In this document: positions 1-9,262 of the stretch, one piece after another | How positions within the stretch are numbered: the stretch's first letter is position 1 | How the letters are laid out: each line of letters opens with the position of its first letter | Source: Pseudoalteromonas sp. P1-9 | GTDB lineage: Bacteria > Pseudomonadota > Gammaproteobacteria > Enterobacterales > Alteromonadaceae | DNA length: 64,000 nucleotides | Direction of reading: 5' to 3' | Assembly (NCBI RefSeq): GCF_001399975.1 | Contig: NZ_LKBD01000004.1 | Location: 163,630 to 227,629, forward strand | The notes under the pieces: model-generated | What the model was told of the DNA's origin: nothing | Databases searched by the model: none | The model's input: the letters and a program-made list of their open reading frames with translations, nothing else | Position numbers and translations under genes: made by a program

Positions 1-248
1 TATTCAGCAAAATAAAGGGTGTATTCTTCAAACACAATGGCAGGCCCCGCAAATCCACCCACCTTTTCTTGTGTTGGTAATAAAAACCCATGCCAGCTAC
101 CAAGATCAAATAATGGGTTCGCTTGTTGATTACCATAGCTATCGTAATATTTTGCGCTTTGTGGGGCGCCTTCACGATTTATTTGTGAAAGTGGTGATGC
201 TTGTAAACTACAACAAACAACAAGAAAAGCAGCGAGTAATGTTTTCAT
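1..248 (-). CDS. GH63 / YgjK-like alpha-glucosidase, N-terminal fragment (runs off the left edge)
   Basis: Reading leftward from the ATG at 246-248, an open frame runs to the edge of the window, giving 82 residues of a longer protein. It starts with a Sec-type signal peptide (MKTLLAAFLVVCCSLQA), so the product is exported. The mature part contains NREGAPQ, then FDLGSWHGFLLP, then GGFAGPAIVFEEY. These line up in order and spacing with the N-terminus of Escherichia coli YgjK, a periplasmic glycoside hydrolase of family GH63 (remembered sequence: NRTGAPQ, FDLGAWHGHLLP, GGFPGVALLTEEY). The catalytic domain lies outside the window, so activity cannot be judged. The family assignment rests on this resemblance alone. 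Confidence 0.7.
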   Translation of the reverse strand, partial: MKTLLAAFLVVCCSLQASPLSQINREGAPQSAKYYDSYGNQQANPLFDLGSWHGFLLPTQEKVGGFAGPAIVFEEYTLYFAE

Positions 249-417
249 TCTAAACAATATTTTATTTTTGTATACATTATCCACAAAGTAATGCAAAAAA
301 CAATCACAATGCGATGGCACTTAGCGCATCACAAAGATTTGAATTGAGTTAAACTAGTTTCTAAAATAACGGCTAAAGCCAATTTATTGGCACTAAAATG
401 GCTAGATTATAATAATA

Positions 418-1347
418 ATGAAAATTCGATATTTTACTTTGATAGGTGTATGGCTGCTTTGTGCAAGTGCAAAGGCTGCCGATAACCTACATAACTTTGA
501 AGATGTGTGCCCCAACTTATCAGCACCCGATTGCAGCGCAATATTGCTTGAGCAACAAAGTGAGTATGCGCGCTACAGTACCGATTGGTATTTTATTACG
601 GCTCATTACTTAGATTTGCTGTATGAAACTACAAATCTAAAACCGCTGAAAAACCTGACAGAGCAATATTTAAATTCAGGCCATACTCACCCTGTTACAT
701 TTCAAACTCAGCTCTATTTTTACGCCGCTAAAGCGTTTGATATTTATAATGAAAAAGTAAAAGCCAAAGAATATGCAAAGCAAGCGCTTAAATTGGTTAG
801 TGCCACGTCTGAGAGCTTTCCAAACCCATTGCGTATGGTCGAAATTGCCAATCTCGAGATGGTATTTGGCGATAAAGATACTGCAACACAAATGCTCAAC
901 CGCTTAGCCCAGCAATACCGAAAAAGTAAAGATGCTAAACTACAACACGAAATCTACGGTAACTTAGCAAACGCCCTTTATTCGCAAGGCCAGCTACTCG
1001 AATCAATCCCGCACAGAAAGAGTACGCTTTTTTGGGCTCGTAAACTTGGGTTTACCGATACCATTACCATGGCAAGCGGCAACTTAGCGCGCACCTACCA
1101 ATTAATTGGCCAATTACAGCTAGCAAACGATACTTATCACGATGCAATAAGCAGCTTTAAAACTGAAGAAAGCCCTAACTATTCGATTTTTCAACTGCGT
1201 TTAGCTGAGATAAACACCGCACTTGGCGACATGCAGGCTGCAAAACAACACATAGCTAAAGTTAAATTTACTAAACTACTGCCAAGCCACCTTACACTTT
1301 ATCACCAACTGGCAATTAAGCTTGAACTAAACCCAACCGCACTATAG
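418..1347 (+). CDS. Exported helical-repeat (TPR-like) protein of unknown function
   Basis: A 309-residue protein with a cleavable signal peptide (MKIRYFTLIGVWLLCASAKA), so it is probably periplasmic. The rest is alpha-helical with TPR-like repeats: residues about 100-130 (AAKAFDIYNEKVKAKEYAKQ), about 145-170 and about 180-245 (NLANALYSQG, then NLARTYQLIGQLQLANDTY). In many Alteromonadales, sensors of this build carry a transmembrane helix and a GGDEF domain on the same chain. Here the protein stops without either, and a separate diguanylate cyclase follows 68 bases later. I infer, without proof, that it may act with that cyclase. No convincing Shine-Dalgarno sequence precedes the ATG. The function is not known. 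Confidence 0.75.
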   Translation: MKIRYFTLIGVWLLCASAKAADNLHNFEDVCPNLSAPDCSAILLEQQSEYARYSTDWYFITAHYLDLLYETTNLKPLKNLTEQYLNSGHTHPVTFQTQLYFYAAKAFDIYNEKVKAKEYAKQALKLVSATSESFPNPLRMVEIANLEMVFGDKDTATQMLNRLAQQYRKSKDAKLQHEIYGNLANALYSQGQLLESIPHRKSTLFWARKLGFTDTITMASGNLARTYQLIGQLQLANDTYHDAISSFKTEESPNYSIFQLRLAEINTALGDMQAAKQHIAKVKFTKLLPSHLTLYHQLAIKLELNPTAL

Positions 1348-1415
1348 CGCGTAACTTGTTAATACGGCGTAGGCGGTTAATAATTGTGGTATTAACAGAA
1401 GAATGTAGTTCTAAT

Positions 1416-2273
1416 ATGTCGATTTTTATACTAGCGCTGTTTATTTTATTGCCCTTTGTCTCATATTGGGTATTCCAACCTGTCGCTAATATAGATGTAA
1501 TTAGTTTTGCTTCTGAATTTATAATGGCGATTGCGGTGCTTGTTTGTATTTTCAATTTGAAAAATTTTCGACAAAGCGAACGTTCAAACAACATTCTTTT
1601 TACTGGTTTTTCAATTTTATTAGTTGCGCTTTGTGTTGATGCACTTGATGAATTAGTGATCTTTCCAAAAGTCATCACTATCGTTATTGAAGATCTCTTT
1701 CAAATTATAGGTTTATTGCTGATTGTGTTTGGCATCAAACTATGGCTTGAAAAACAAGAAGCACAAAATAATACGCTATTAAGACTTGCCACCACCGACC
1801 CGCTAACAGGCGCTTATACACGCCGCTATTTTATTGATAAAGCGAATGAAATAATGCAAAGCGCCAACCCACGGTTTTGCATTTTAATATTAGATATTGA
1901 CCATTTTAAAAAGATTAACGACCAACATGGTCACAATATAGGTGACTTAGCACTCGTTGAGTTTTGCAATCTAATACAAAGTAACTGTCGCGAATCCGAT
2001 TTATTCGCACGCTGGGGCGGTGAAGAATTTATTATATTGCTGCCACATATTGCAACGTCTTCAGCACACAGCAAAGCCGAATCACTGCGTACGCAATTAG
2101 AAAAAACCGAACTGCATTTATCAAACGCAGTATTTAATATGACTGTTTCGATTGGTATTGCTGAATACTCAGCAAACGTGAAAAAGCTTGAGACGTTAAT
2201 CGATGTCGCTGATAAACGTCTCTATCAAGCCAAGCAACAAGGCCGCAACCAAGTTGTATCTAGTACAAATTAA
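1416..2273 (+). CDS. Membrane-bound diguanylate cyclase (GGDEF)
   Basis: A 285-residue protein. About four hydrophobic helices fill the first 110 residues, followed by a short linker and one GGDEF domain. The domain has [11 protein letters not shown] at its start, [10 protein letters not shown] (metal-binding Asp), and the signature GGEEF. An RxxD inhibitory site (RESD) sits five residues before the signature, so the enzyme should make cyclic di-GMP from GTP and be product-inhibited. The frame stays open upstream to a TTG at 1356, but the ATG at 1416 puts the start just before the first membrane helix. It follows the exported repeat protein in the same direction and its stop overlaps the 3' end of yaaA. 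Confidence 0.85.
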   Translation: MSIFILALFILLPFVSYWVFQPVANIDVISFASEFIMAIAVLVCIFNLKNFRQSERSNNILFTGFSILLVALCVDALDELVIFPKVITIVIEDLFQIIGLLLIVFGIKLWLEKQEAQNNTLLRLATTDPLTGAYTRRYFIDKANEIMQSANPRFCILILDIDHFKKINDQHGHNIGDLALVEFCNLIQSNCRESDLFARWGGEEFIILLPHIATSSAHSKAESLRTQLEKTELHLSNAVFNMTVSIGIAEYSANVKKLETLIDVADKRLYQAKQQGRNQVVSSTN

Positions 2274-3049
2274 ACTTGCTCCGCGCGCAAAAAAACCGGT
2301 TCATTGGCTTTTTTCGTGTGCTCTTCGCTGTAGTAGTAACCTGCACAGTCAAACGCTAATAACTGCTCCATATTCGCTACTTGCTGTTCCATAATGTAAC
2401 GCGCCATTAAGCCACGCGCTTTTTTCGCATAGAAGCTAATCACTTTATATTGACCATTTTTACAGTCTTTAAATACAGGTGTAATAATCTCACCGTTAAG
2501 TGCTTTTTTATCCACTGCTTTAAAGTATTCGTTTGACGCTAAATTAACGAGGATATTAGTATTTTGTTCAGCAAATACTTCGTTTAGCTTTTCAGCAATG
2601 ATACTGCCCCAAAATTGATATAAATTAGCGCCGCGTGGATTTGCCAATTTTGTGCCCATTTCAAGGCGATACGCCATCATTAAATCGAGCGGTTTTAAAA
2701 TACCGTATAGTCCCGACAAAATGCGCAAATGACCTTGTGCGTAATCCAGTGCTTTTTCGCTTAGCGTTGCAGCATCTAGACCTACATAAACATCACCATT
2801 AAACGCATAAATAGCTTGTTTGGCGTTACTATCATTGACTGGCGTTTGCCACTCGGTAAAACGCGCCACGTTTAAACCCGCTAGCTTGTCGCTAATTTTC
2901 ATTAAGCTTGAGAGATCTTGTGCTGATAGCTCGCGGCATACCTCAATAAGCTCTTCGCTGTGCGCTAATAGCTCAGGTTGTGTATGGTTTTTACTTGGTG
3001 CAGGTGTTTCGTAGTCTAAATTTTTAGCAGGTGATATTACTGTGATCAT
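2270..3049 (-). CDS. yaaA: Peroxide stress protein YaaA (DUF328)
   Basis: A 259-residue cytoplasmic protein of the UPF0246/YaaA family, at the usual full length. The N-terminus [15 protein letters not shown] and the block [20 protein letters not shown] are characteristic. In E. coli YaaA limits intracellular free iron and DNA damage during peroxide stress and binds DNA. That role is carried over by homology only. The gene converges on the diguanylate cyclase, with 4 bases of overlap at the stops, and is divergent from talB across about 230 bases. No OxyR site could be recognised by eye. Confidence 0.92.
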   Translation of the reverse strand: MITVISPAKNLDYETPAPSKNHTQPELLAHSEELIEVCRELSAQDLSSLMKISDKLAGLNVARFTEWQTPVNDSNAKQAIYAFNGDVYVGLDAATLSEKALDYAQGHLRILSGLYGILKPLDLMMAYRLEMGTKLANPRGANLYQFWGSIIAEKLNEVFAEQNTNILVNLASNEYFKAVDKKALNGEIITPVFKDCKNGQYKVISFYAKKARGLMARYIMEQQVANMEQLLAFDCAGYYYSEEHTKKANEPVFLRAEQV

Positions 3050-3281
3050 AATTACTATTGACTTGTCGTTGTATTAAGGTAATTTCAACACTTCTTGTAA
3101 TAAAAATCACCTGTTAGTTAGCATTCGATGGATTTTTCTTCGCTAGGAGTAGCGTAAACCCTGTGTTACGGACATTTGACCTTTCCCAAATACTTGTCAT
3201 CTAGCTTTAATGATTCATCTTTAAGCTAAACTTAGCTAACACGCTATTTTTATTACCTTGATATTAGGAATGAGGTAAACC

Positions 3282-4232
3282 ATGACACAAATTTTAGCGG
3301 CTTTAAAAGCCCAATCAACGATTGTTGCCGATACCGGTGATATTGCAGCTATTAAAGCACACCAACCGCAAGACGCGACAACCAACCCTTCACTACTTCT
3401 AAAAGCCAGTGAAATAGAGGCATACCAGCCATTACTAGCAGAAGCCCTTGCATATGCAAAAGCAAACGAATCAGATACTGCAAAGCAAGTCGCACTTGCA
3501 TGTGATTATTTTTCAGTATTGCTTGGTAAAGAAATAAGCGAAGTAGTACCAGGTTACATTTCGACAGAAGTAGACGCGCGCTTATCATTTAATACTGAAG
3601 CGACCATCGCTAAAGCTAAATCGCTACTTGCGCTATACCGCGAAGCGGGTGTTGATACAGACAAAATTTTAATTAAAATTGCGTCAACTTGGGAAGGTAT
3701 CAAAGCGGCTGAACAGCTAGAAAAAGAAGGTATTAAGTGTAACTTAACGCTACTTTTCTCTGAAGCGCAAGCCAAAGCCTGTGCCGATGCCAATGTATTT
3801 TTAATTTCACCATTTGTTGGCCGAATTTTAGATTGGCACGTAAAAAATGGCATGCCTAAGCCAGCATCTGCACTTGATGATCCAGGTGTTCAATCAGTGC
3901 GTAGCATTTACAACTTTTATAAAACACACGGCTACGAAACCGTTGTTATGGGCGCAAGCTTCCGTAATACCGGCGAAATTTTAGCGTTAACAGGTTGTGA
4001 CCGTTTAACTATTAGCCCTCAGCTATTAACTGAGCTTGCTGAGCTAACCGACGCTGAAGTTTACCCACTAGAAAAACCGACTGAAGTATTGCCAAAACCG
4101 GTACCACTTAGCGAAAACGAGTTCCGTTGGCAGCATAACCAAGATGCAATGGCGACAGAAAAACTAGCGGAAGGTATTCGCTCGTTTGCCGATGCACAAG
4201 TTGAACTTGAAACTCGTTTTGCAAACCTATAA
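3282..4232 (+). CDS. talB: Transaldolase
   Basis: A 316-residue class I transaldolase of the pentose phosphate pathway. It transfers a dihydroxyacetone unit from sedoheptulose 7-phosphate to glyceraldehyde 3-phosphate, giving erythrose 4-phosphate and fructose 6-phosphate. Visible signatures are [12 protein letters not shown] (residues 31-42), VDARLSFN (97-104) and [12 protein letters not shown], with the Schiff-base lysine at position 132, the same position as in E. coli TalB. The ATG is preceded by a GAGG-type ribosome site. Glucose-6-phosphate isomerase follows 14 bases after the stop, so the two form a sugar-phosphate operon. Confidence 0.96.
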   Translation: MTQILAALKAQSTIVADTGDIAAIKAHQPQDATTNPSLLLKASEIEAYQPLLAEALAYAKANESDTAKQVALACDYFSVLLGKEISEVVPGYISTEVDARLSFNTEATIAKAKSLLALYREAGVDTDKILIKIASTWEGIKAAEQLEKEGIKCNLTLLFSEAQAKACADANVFLISPFVGRILDWHVKNGMPKPASALDDPGVQSVRSIYNFYKTHGYETVVMGASFRNTGEILALTGCDRLTISPQLLTELAELTDAEVYPLEKPTEVLPKPVPLSENEFRWQHNQDAMATEKLAEGIRSFADAQVELETRFANL

Positions 4233-4246
4233 GGAATAAACGGTTT

Positions 4247-5860
4247 ATGACCACCTTAGCGCAGTTGCACACGCAACTTACACATGCTGCTGAGAATATT
4301 AAAAAGAGCCAAATTTTGGCTCTTTTTGATGCGCAGCCTAACCGTGCAAGTGAATTTACACTGAGCGCGGCAGGTTTAACCTTCGACTTTGCTAAGCAAG
4401 CAATCGATAAATCCACTCTTAACGATTTAATTGACGTTTCTAAGTTAAAGCTGTTAGCGCAAAAACGTGAAGCGCAATTTACAGGGCAGTTGATCAACAG
4501 CACAGAAAAACGCGCTGTACTGCATACTGCATTGCGCAATACACAAACCTTAGCAACGCATTTGCCAGAGGTGGCTCAAGAAATAAACTCAACAAAAGCG
4601 AGATTATTCGATTTTGTTTCTCGCTTTGAACAAAATGCCATTGTTGGCAATACGGGTAAGACGATAACAGACGTTATAAGCATTGGTATTGGCGGCTCAT
4701 TTTTTGGCCCTAAAATGCTGGAAGCTGCATTAGTAGATAGCCATATCAATGACATCAATGTACACTATCTTGCCAATATCGATGGTCAGCAAATTAAGCA
4801 TACATTGGCAAAACTAAATGCCGAAACGACCCTAATTGTGGTGGCATCAAAATCGTGGACCACAGCTGAAACCCAGCTTAATATGCATGCCGTAATGGAT
4901 TGGTTTAAGCAAACTATGCCAACTACAGCAATCGCTGAGCACTGGGTGGCATTAACGGCAAAACCAGAACTTGCAAAGCAAGCTGGCTTTAGTGAAGAAA
5001 TGATTTTCCCATTGTGGGATTTTATTGGCGGTCGCTATTCGGTTTGGTCGACCATTGCTCTTCCGCTTGCATTAAAAATCGGTAAAACTAATTTTGAAGC
5101 CTTACTTGAAGGCGCTGCAAACCTTGACAATCATTTTTTAACAGCACCAGAAGATCAAAACTTACCTATTATTGCGGCGTTAATTGGCTATTGGCAGCAA
5201 AAGTACTTAGGTGAAAATAACTTATTGGTACTACCGTATGGTCACGCCTTAAAAACCTTACCTGCTTATTTGCAGCAACTTGATATGGAAAGTAACGGTA
5301 AAAGTGTCGATCTTAGCGGTCAGCACATTGAATTATCAGGTCCGATTTTATGGGGAGCTGAAGGCACTAATTGCCAGCACTCTTTTATGCAGTTACTGCA
5401 CCAAGGTAAGCAAAGTGCCATGATTGACTTTATTTTGCCACGCGTTGGAGAAGCCAATTATCAGCAACACCATAAAGCAATGATTGCCAATTGCCTAGGG
5501 CAAAGCCAAGCACTATTGCAAGGTAAAAGCTTGGCACAAGCAAAGGCAGAGCTAACAGCACAAGGCTTGACTCAAGAGGCAATAAACGAACTTGCACCAC
5601 ATAAAGTAATGCCGGGCAATAAAGGTTCAAATACGTTATTAATTGATGATTTATCGCCTCGTTCACTTGGTGCGTTGCTGGCGTTTTATGAACATAAAGT
5701 GTTTGTGCAAGGTGTACTTTTTGGCATTAACAGTTATGACCAGTGGGGCGTTGAACTTGGTAAACAACTTGGCAACCAAGTGCTTGATGCGATGGCGTCC
5801 CAAAATTACCAACAGCTAGATCCATCTACAGCGAATTTGCTAAAAACACTTACAAATTAA
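4247..5860 (+). CDS. pgi: Glucose-6-phosphate isomerase
   Basis: A 537-residue phosphoglucose isomerase that interconverts glucose 6-phosphate and fructose 6-phosphate in glycolysis and gluconeogenesis. Family signatures are SIGIGGSFFGPKM (the sugar-phosphate site), YGHALKTLPAYLQQLDMESN with the catalytic-loop glutamate, and GVLFGINSYDQWGVELGK near the C-terminus. The length is close to the usual ~549. The gene lies 14 bases after talB and is followed by a clear rho-independent terminator, so the transcription unit is talB-pgi. Confidence 0.96.
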   Translation: MTTLAQLHTQLTHAAENIKKSQILALFDAQPNRASEFTLSAAGLTFDFAKQAIDKSTLNDLIDVSKLKLLAQKREAQFTGQLINSTEKRAVLHTALRNTQTLATHLPEVAQEINSTKARLFDFVSRFEQNAIVGNTGKTITDVISIGIGGSFFGPKMLEAALVDSHINDINVHYLANIDGQQIKHTLAKLNAETTLIVVASKSWTTAETQLNMHAVMDWFKQTMPTTAIAEHWVALTAKPELAKQAGFSEEMIFPLWDFIGGRYSVWSTIALPLALKIGKTNFEALLEGAANLDNHFLTAPEDQNLPIIAALIGYWQQKYLGENNLLVLPYGHALKTLPAYLQQLDMESNGKSVDLSGQHIELSGPILWGAEGTNCQHSFMQLLHQGKQSAMIDFILPRVGEANYQQHHKAMIANCLGQSQALLQGKSLAQAKAELTAQGLTQEAINELAPHKVMPGNKGSNTLLIDDLSPRSLGALLAFYEHKVFVQGVLFGINSYDQWGVELGKQLGNQVLDAMASQNYQQLDPSTANLLKTLTN

Positions 5861-5866
5861 TATCCT

Positions 5867-5893
5867 AACAGCTACCCCTTGGGTAGCTGTTTT
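5867..5893 (+). terminator. Rho-independent terminator of talB-pgi
   Basis: A perfect 11-base-pair stem, AACAGCTACCC / GGGTAGCTGTT, with a three-base loop and a short T run. It starts 6 bases after the pgi stop. Confidence 0.85.
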
Positions 5894-6018
5894 ACCATTC
5901 TTTGATCTAGTCGAAAAACCTTCATTATTTTTTAACAAAAGCGAAACATATTAGTTTTATTTTTAGACGAGTTATGATATTTCTTATGCCGAGGTTAAAA
6001 AATCCACAGGAGGATACC

Positions 6019-6204
6019 ATGGATAGCATCGAAGATATTTTTGCAATATTAGAACGTCCTGAACCAACAACAAAAACCTCTTCAAAAGGGAAAAAGCGCA
6101 AATGGCGCGAAATAGAAGCGTTAAAGGAAAGACATAGACTGAAAAAAGAACTCGAAGAATACGGTTCTTTAGACGACATTGACCTAGATGATTTAGTCAT
6201 CTAA
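6019..6204 (+). CDS. Small DUF3545 family protein
   Basis: A 61-residue, highly charged, probably cytoplasmic protein. A textbook ribosome site (AGGAGG at 6008-6013) stands 5 bases before the ATG at 6019, so I chose this start over the upstream in-frame one at 5974. The core KRKWREIEALKERHRLKKELEEYG is a predicted basic helix, and the tail DDIDLDDLVI is acidic. This matches the DUF3545 family of small gammaproteobacterial proteins, whose function is not known. It stands alone between the pgi terminator and a bidirectional terminator shared with ung. Confidence 0.8.
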   Translation: MDSIEDIFAILERPEPTTKTSSKGKKRKWREIEALKERHRLKKELEEYGSLDDIDLDDLVI

Positions 6205-6224
6205 ACAATATAAAGGTCAAATCA

Positions 6225-6250
6225 AAAAAGGCTCTTACGAGCCTTTTTTA
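6225..6250. terminator. Bidirectional terminator between the DUF3545 gene and ung
   Basis: The stem AGGCTC / GAGCCT with loop TTAC is flanked by an A run on the left and a T run on the right, so it can end transcripts from both converging genes. Confidence 0.85.
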
Positions 6251-6257
6251 TTGCTTG

Positions 6258-6929
6258 TTAAACCGCTTCTGGTAACAGCCAATTTATTGGAGTTTTCCCC
6301 ATCGCAATTAAGGCATCGTTTGCTTTAGAGAAATGCTTACAACCAAAAAAGCCACGATAGGCAGAAAGCGGTGACGGATGCGGCCCATTGAAAACAACAT
6401 GCTTAGTAGTATCGATATGGCGTCCTTTCTTTTGCGCATGTGAACCCCAAAGTAAAAATACAATGCCATCGCCATGCTCATTCAATGCAGCGATAACACG
6501 GTCGGTGAACGTTTCCCAACCGAGCTTTTTATGAGAGTGCGCTTGGCCTTGCTCAACGGTTAATACCGTATTGAGTAATAGCACTCCCTGCTCTGCCCAC
6601 GACTGCAAATAGCCATGATTGGGTATAGCAAAACCATCAATATCAGTTGCTAATTCTTTATACATGTTGGCCAAAGATGGAGGCGCTTTAATACCCGGCT
6701 TTACCGAAAATGCCAAGCCATGCGCTTGATTTGGGCCATGATATGGATCTTGCCCCAAAATCACTACTTTCACATCTTCAAACGCGGTGCTTGAAAACGC
6801 ACTAAACACTTCATCCGCAGGGGGAAATACATTAACCCCCTCTGCGCGCCTTTTGGCAATATATTCGAGCGTATCTTTAAAGTAGTCTTGCTGCTTTTCA
6901 ACTGCGAGTAAATCTGTCCAAGTAGTCAT
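6258..6929 (-). CDS. ung: Uracil-DNA glycosylase
   Basis: A 223-residue family 1 uracil-DNA glycosylase that removes uracil from DNA in base excision repair. The water-activating motif [13 protein letters not shown] carries the catalytic Asp at residue 61. The DNA-binding Leu-loop motif [10 protein letters not shown] has the catalytic His at residue 184. Length and motif order are those of E. coli Ung. The gene is single, with a terminator on its 3' side. Confidence 0.96.
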   Translation of the reverse strand: MTTWTDLLAVEKQQDYFKDTLEYIAKRRAEGVNVFPPADEVFSAFSSTAFEDVKVVILGQDPYHGPNQAHGLAFSVKPGIKAPPSLANMYKELATDIDGFAIPNHGYLQSWAEQGVLLLNTVLTVEQGQAHSHKKLGWETFTDRVIAALNEHGDGIVFLLWGSHAQKKGRHIDTTKHVVFNGPHPSPLSAYRGFFGCKHFSKANDALIAMGKTPINWLLPEAV

Positions 6930-6967
6930 AGTGATTGTTAATAGCTATTTTGAGCGCAATTATGCCA

Positions 6968-6993
6968 TAAAAAAGCCGCTAGCTTGTAGCGGC
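6968..6993 (-). terminator. Terminator of the thr operon
   Basis: Read on the minus strand, AGCCGCTAC / (A)GCTAGCGGCT forms a GC-rich stem followed by six T residues, about 30 bases after the thrC stop. Confidence 0.8.
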
Positions 6994-7023
6994 TGGGTAT
7001 TTCAATCAACAGATTAAAAAGGA

Positions 7024-8310
7024 TTAAGCAAGTTTTGCCAAAATATTTTCACGAAGCACTTGATAGTCATTAACTAGGTCTTCTGCTAAACAGTCTTTTG
7101 CTAATGCATCGGCAAGTGGTTTTGGCATATCTAATTCAATCGAAAGAATGTCTTCAACTGACTCTTTAAATTTAGCTGGGTGAGCGGTTGATAAAAAGAT
7201 ACCAACACCATCGGCAGCTAAATCTTGTTTTAAGCCTTGGTAAGCAATTGCCGTATGCGGCTCAGCTAAGTAACCTTTAGCATAAACATCATGCATTACC
7301 GCTTTCGTTTCTGCTTCATCAACACTGTGCGAATAAAAATTATCGTAACTAAACCAGTTGTTATCTAGCATAAACTGCACGCGCGGCCAGTTATTTGGCT
7401 TACTAACGTCCATCGCATTTGATAACGATTCTAGCGTTGCATTTGGCGTCCATTCTTTTGATGCCAAATAGCGCGGCACAGTATCATTTTGGTTTGTCGT
7501 TGCAGAAAGCTTAGCTACTGGTAAACCTAAACTTGCGGCAATCATCGCAGCACACACATTACCAAAGTTACCGCTTGGCACCGAGATATGTGCTTTTGCG
7601 CGCTCTGTTTTAGGTAATTTCGCCACAGCTTCAAAGTAGTAACATACCTGTGCAAGTAAACGGCTGATATTAATTGAGTTTGCTGAATTTAAGCCTAAGC
7701 GCTGTTTTACTTCATCATCTAAAAACGCTTGCTTAACCATCGCTTGGCAATCATCAAAGCTGCCATCTACCGCGTAGCAATGAATGTTATTGCCCAGCGT
7801 TGTGAACAGTTTTTGCTGGGCTAATGAGATTTTACCTTTCGGGTATAAAATTACCACATCAATGTCTTTTTTGCCATAAAACGCATGTGCCACAGCAGCA
7901 CCAGTGTCACCACTTGTTGCGGTTAAAATCGTGGTTTTGTTACCTTCATTAAATACCGACAAGCACTCTGCCATAAAACGACCGCCAAAGTCTTTAAACG
8001 CAAGCGTTGGACCATGAAATAGCTCAAGGCAGTAAACATTATCTTCAACTTTTACTAGTTCAGCTGGAAAGTTAAAGGCATTTTGTACCATTTTCTGTAC
8101 GGTACTTTCTGGTAGTTCATCACCAATTAAATGCGATAATATTTTGCTACTACGCGCGACAAAATCAAGCTCAAGTAACTCATCAACATTGCTTAACGGC
8201 GCGAGACTATTTGGGAAAAAGACACCTTGATTATTGCCTAACCCTACTTTTACCGCCTCTACAAACGATACCTTCTGCTCGGCGTCTTTTAGATTATGCA
8301 ATAACATCAC
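7024..8310 (-). CDS. thrC: Threonine synthase
   Basis: A 428-residue pyridoxal-phosphate enzyme that converts O-phosphohomoserine to L-threonine, the last step of the pathway. The cofactor lysine is in LAFKDFGGRF (Lys106). ATSGDTGAA and SVPSGNFGN hold the cofactor phosphate. The size is that of E. coli ThrC. The start lies 17 bases inside the 3' end of thrB, so translation is probably coupled. It is the last gene of the leader-controlled thrLABC operon. Confidence 0.96.
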   Translation of the reverse strand: MMLLHNLKDAEQKVSFVEAVKVGLGNNQGVFFPNSLAPLSNVDELLELDFVARSSKILSHLIGDELPESTVQKMVQNAFNFPAELVKVEDNVYCLELFHGPTLAFKDFGGRFMAECLSVFNEGNKTTILTATSGDTGAAVAHAFYGKKDIDVVILYPKGKISLAQQKLFTTLGNNIHCYAVDGSFDDCQAMVKQAFLDDEVKQRLGLNSANSINISRLLAQVCYYFEAVAKLPKTERAKAHISVPSGNFGNVCAAMIAASLGLPVAKLSATTNQNDTVPRYLASKEWTPNATLESLSNAMDVSKPNNWPRVQFMLDNNWFSYDNFYSHSVDEAETKAVMHDVYAKGYLAEPHTAIAYQGLKQDLAADGVGIFLSTAHPAKFKESVEDILSIELDMPKPLADALAKDCLAEDLVNDYQVLRENILAKLA

Positions 8311-9253
8311 TTTCTCCTTTTTCTAGTACACGTGTGCCACGGTTATCTATTTTACAAATGTGGCTAAAACCGTTTTCATTCAAATAATTTTCTTTTAACC
8401 AAGCGTCTATCGCTTGTGCTTGCGTTTCACTTTTTGTTAAAGCCAAAAGCGTTGGACCTGCGCCAGAAATGGCAACCACTTCTGCACCTAATTCTGGTAA
8501 TGCCGCTTTGGCTTCGCTAAAGCCTGTAATCAGTGATTGGCGATATGGCTCAGCAAGTTCATCTTTCATAAGAGCTATTGCGCTATCAAATTGCCCACTA
8601 AAACATAACGCAGTAAACGCGCTTAAACGCTGGCCATAATTAATGCTAGTGTGCATGCTGACCTCTTTTGGCAAAACAGCACGTGCTTTTGCGGTATTAA
8701 GTGCGAAGCCTGGGTAGGCAACGACTAATTGCCAATTTTCATCTGTTGGTAACGCCAGTGAATTATTTGGCACTAAATCACCGCACAATTGCAAACCACC
8801 TAAATAACAAGGTGCAATGTTGTCGTAATGGCGACCGCCACTGACTTTTTCTTCAAAATCAGCCATTAATGCCAACAACTGTTTTTGTGAAAGGTTAGTA
8901 TTAGCAAACTTATCAAGTGCCGCAAATGCAGCAACCACAGAGCACGCACTTGAACCTAAGCCCGAGCCAACCGGTAGGTTTTTCTTTAATTCCAGTTTAC
9001 ATGCTGGCATATCGCTTGAAACATGCTCACGGAAATGCACTAAACACTGATAAGCAAGATTATCTTCTTTTGGACCTGCCAGTTTTTCAGCGTATTTTCC
9101 ACTACATACAAATTCGTCTTGGCCTGAATCACTTGCGCCAATTGCAACAATATCGCCAAGTAGCGCGCCACTTACTGGCGCAAGTGCTGCGCCAAGCAAG
9201 TCAAAACCAACTGCAAAGTTGCCACTGGATGCGGGTGCATAAACTTCAATCAT
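8294..9253 (-). CDS. thrB: Homoserine kinase
   Basis: A 319-residue GHMP-family kinase that phosphorylates homoserine with ATP. The N-terminal motif YAPASSGNFAVGFDLLG and the GHMP ATP loop PVGSGLGSSA (residues 94-103) are intact. AISGAGPTLLAL near the C-terminus is the third conserved GHMP motif. It lies 9 bases after thrA and overlaps thrC, in the canonical thrABC order. Confidence 0.96.
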   Translation of the reverse strand: MIEVYAPASSGNFAVGFDLLGAALAPVSGALLGDIVAIGASDSGQDEFVCSGKYAEKLAGPKEDNLAYQCLVHFREHVSSDMPACKLELKKNLPVGSGLGSSACSVVAAFAALDKFANTNLSQKQLLALMADFEEKVSGGRHYDNIAPCYLGGLQLCGDLVPNNSLALPTDENWQLVVAYPGFALNTAKARAVLPKEVSMHTSINYGQRLSAFTALCFSGQFDSAIALMKDELAEPYRQSLITGFSEAKAALPELGAEVVAISGAGPTLLALTKSETQAQAIDAWLKENYLNENGFSHICKIDNRGTRVLEKGESDVIA

Positions 9254-9262
9254 CCCCCTCTC

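Noticed and set aside
71..253. A 60-codon plus-strand reading frame at the left end
   Set aside because: It is the shadow of the minus-strand GH63-like gene, which has a signal peptide and family motifs.
1345..1420. Frameshift splitting a single TPR-GGDEF sensor
   Set aside because: The second gene has its own set of membrane helices and a plausible start, and the first ends cleanly. Two genes are the simpler reading.
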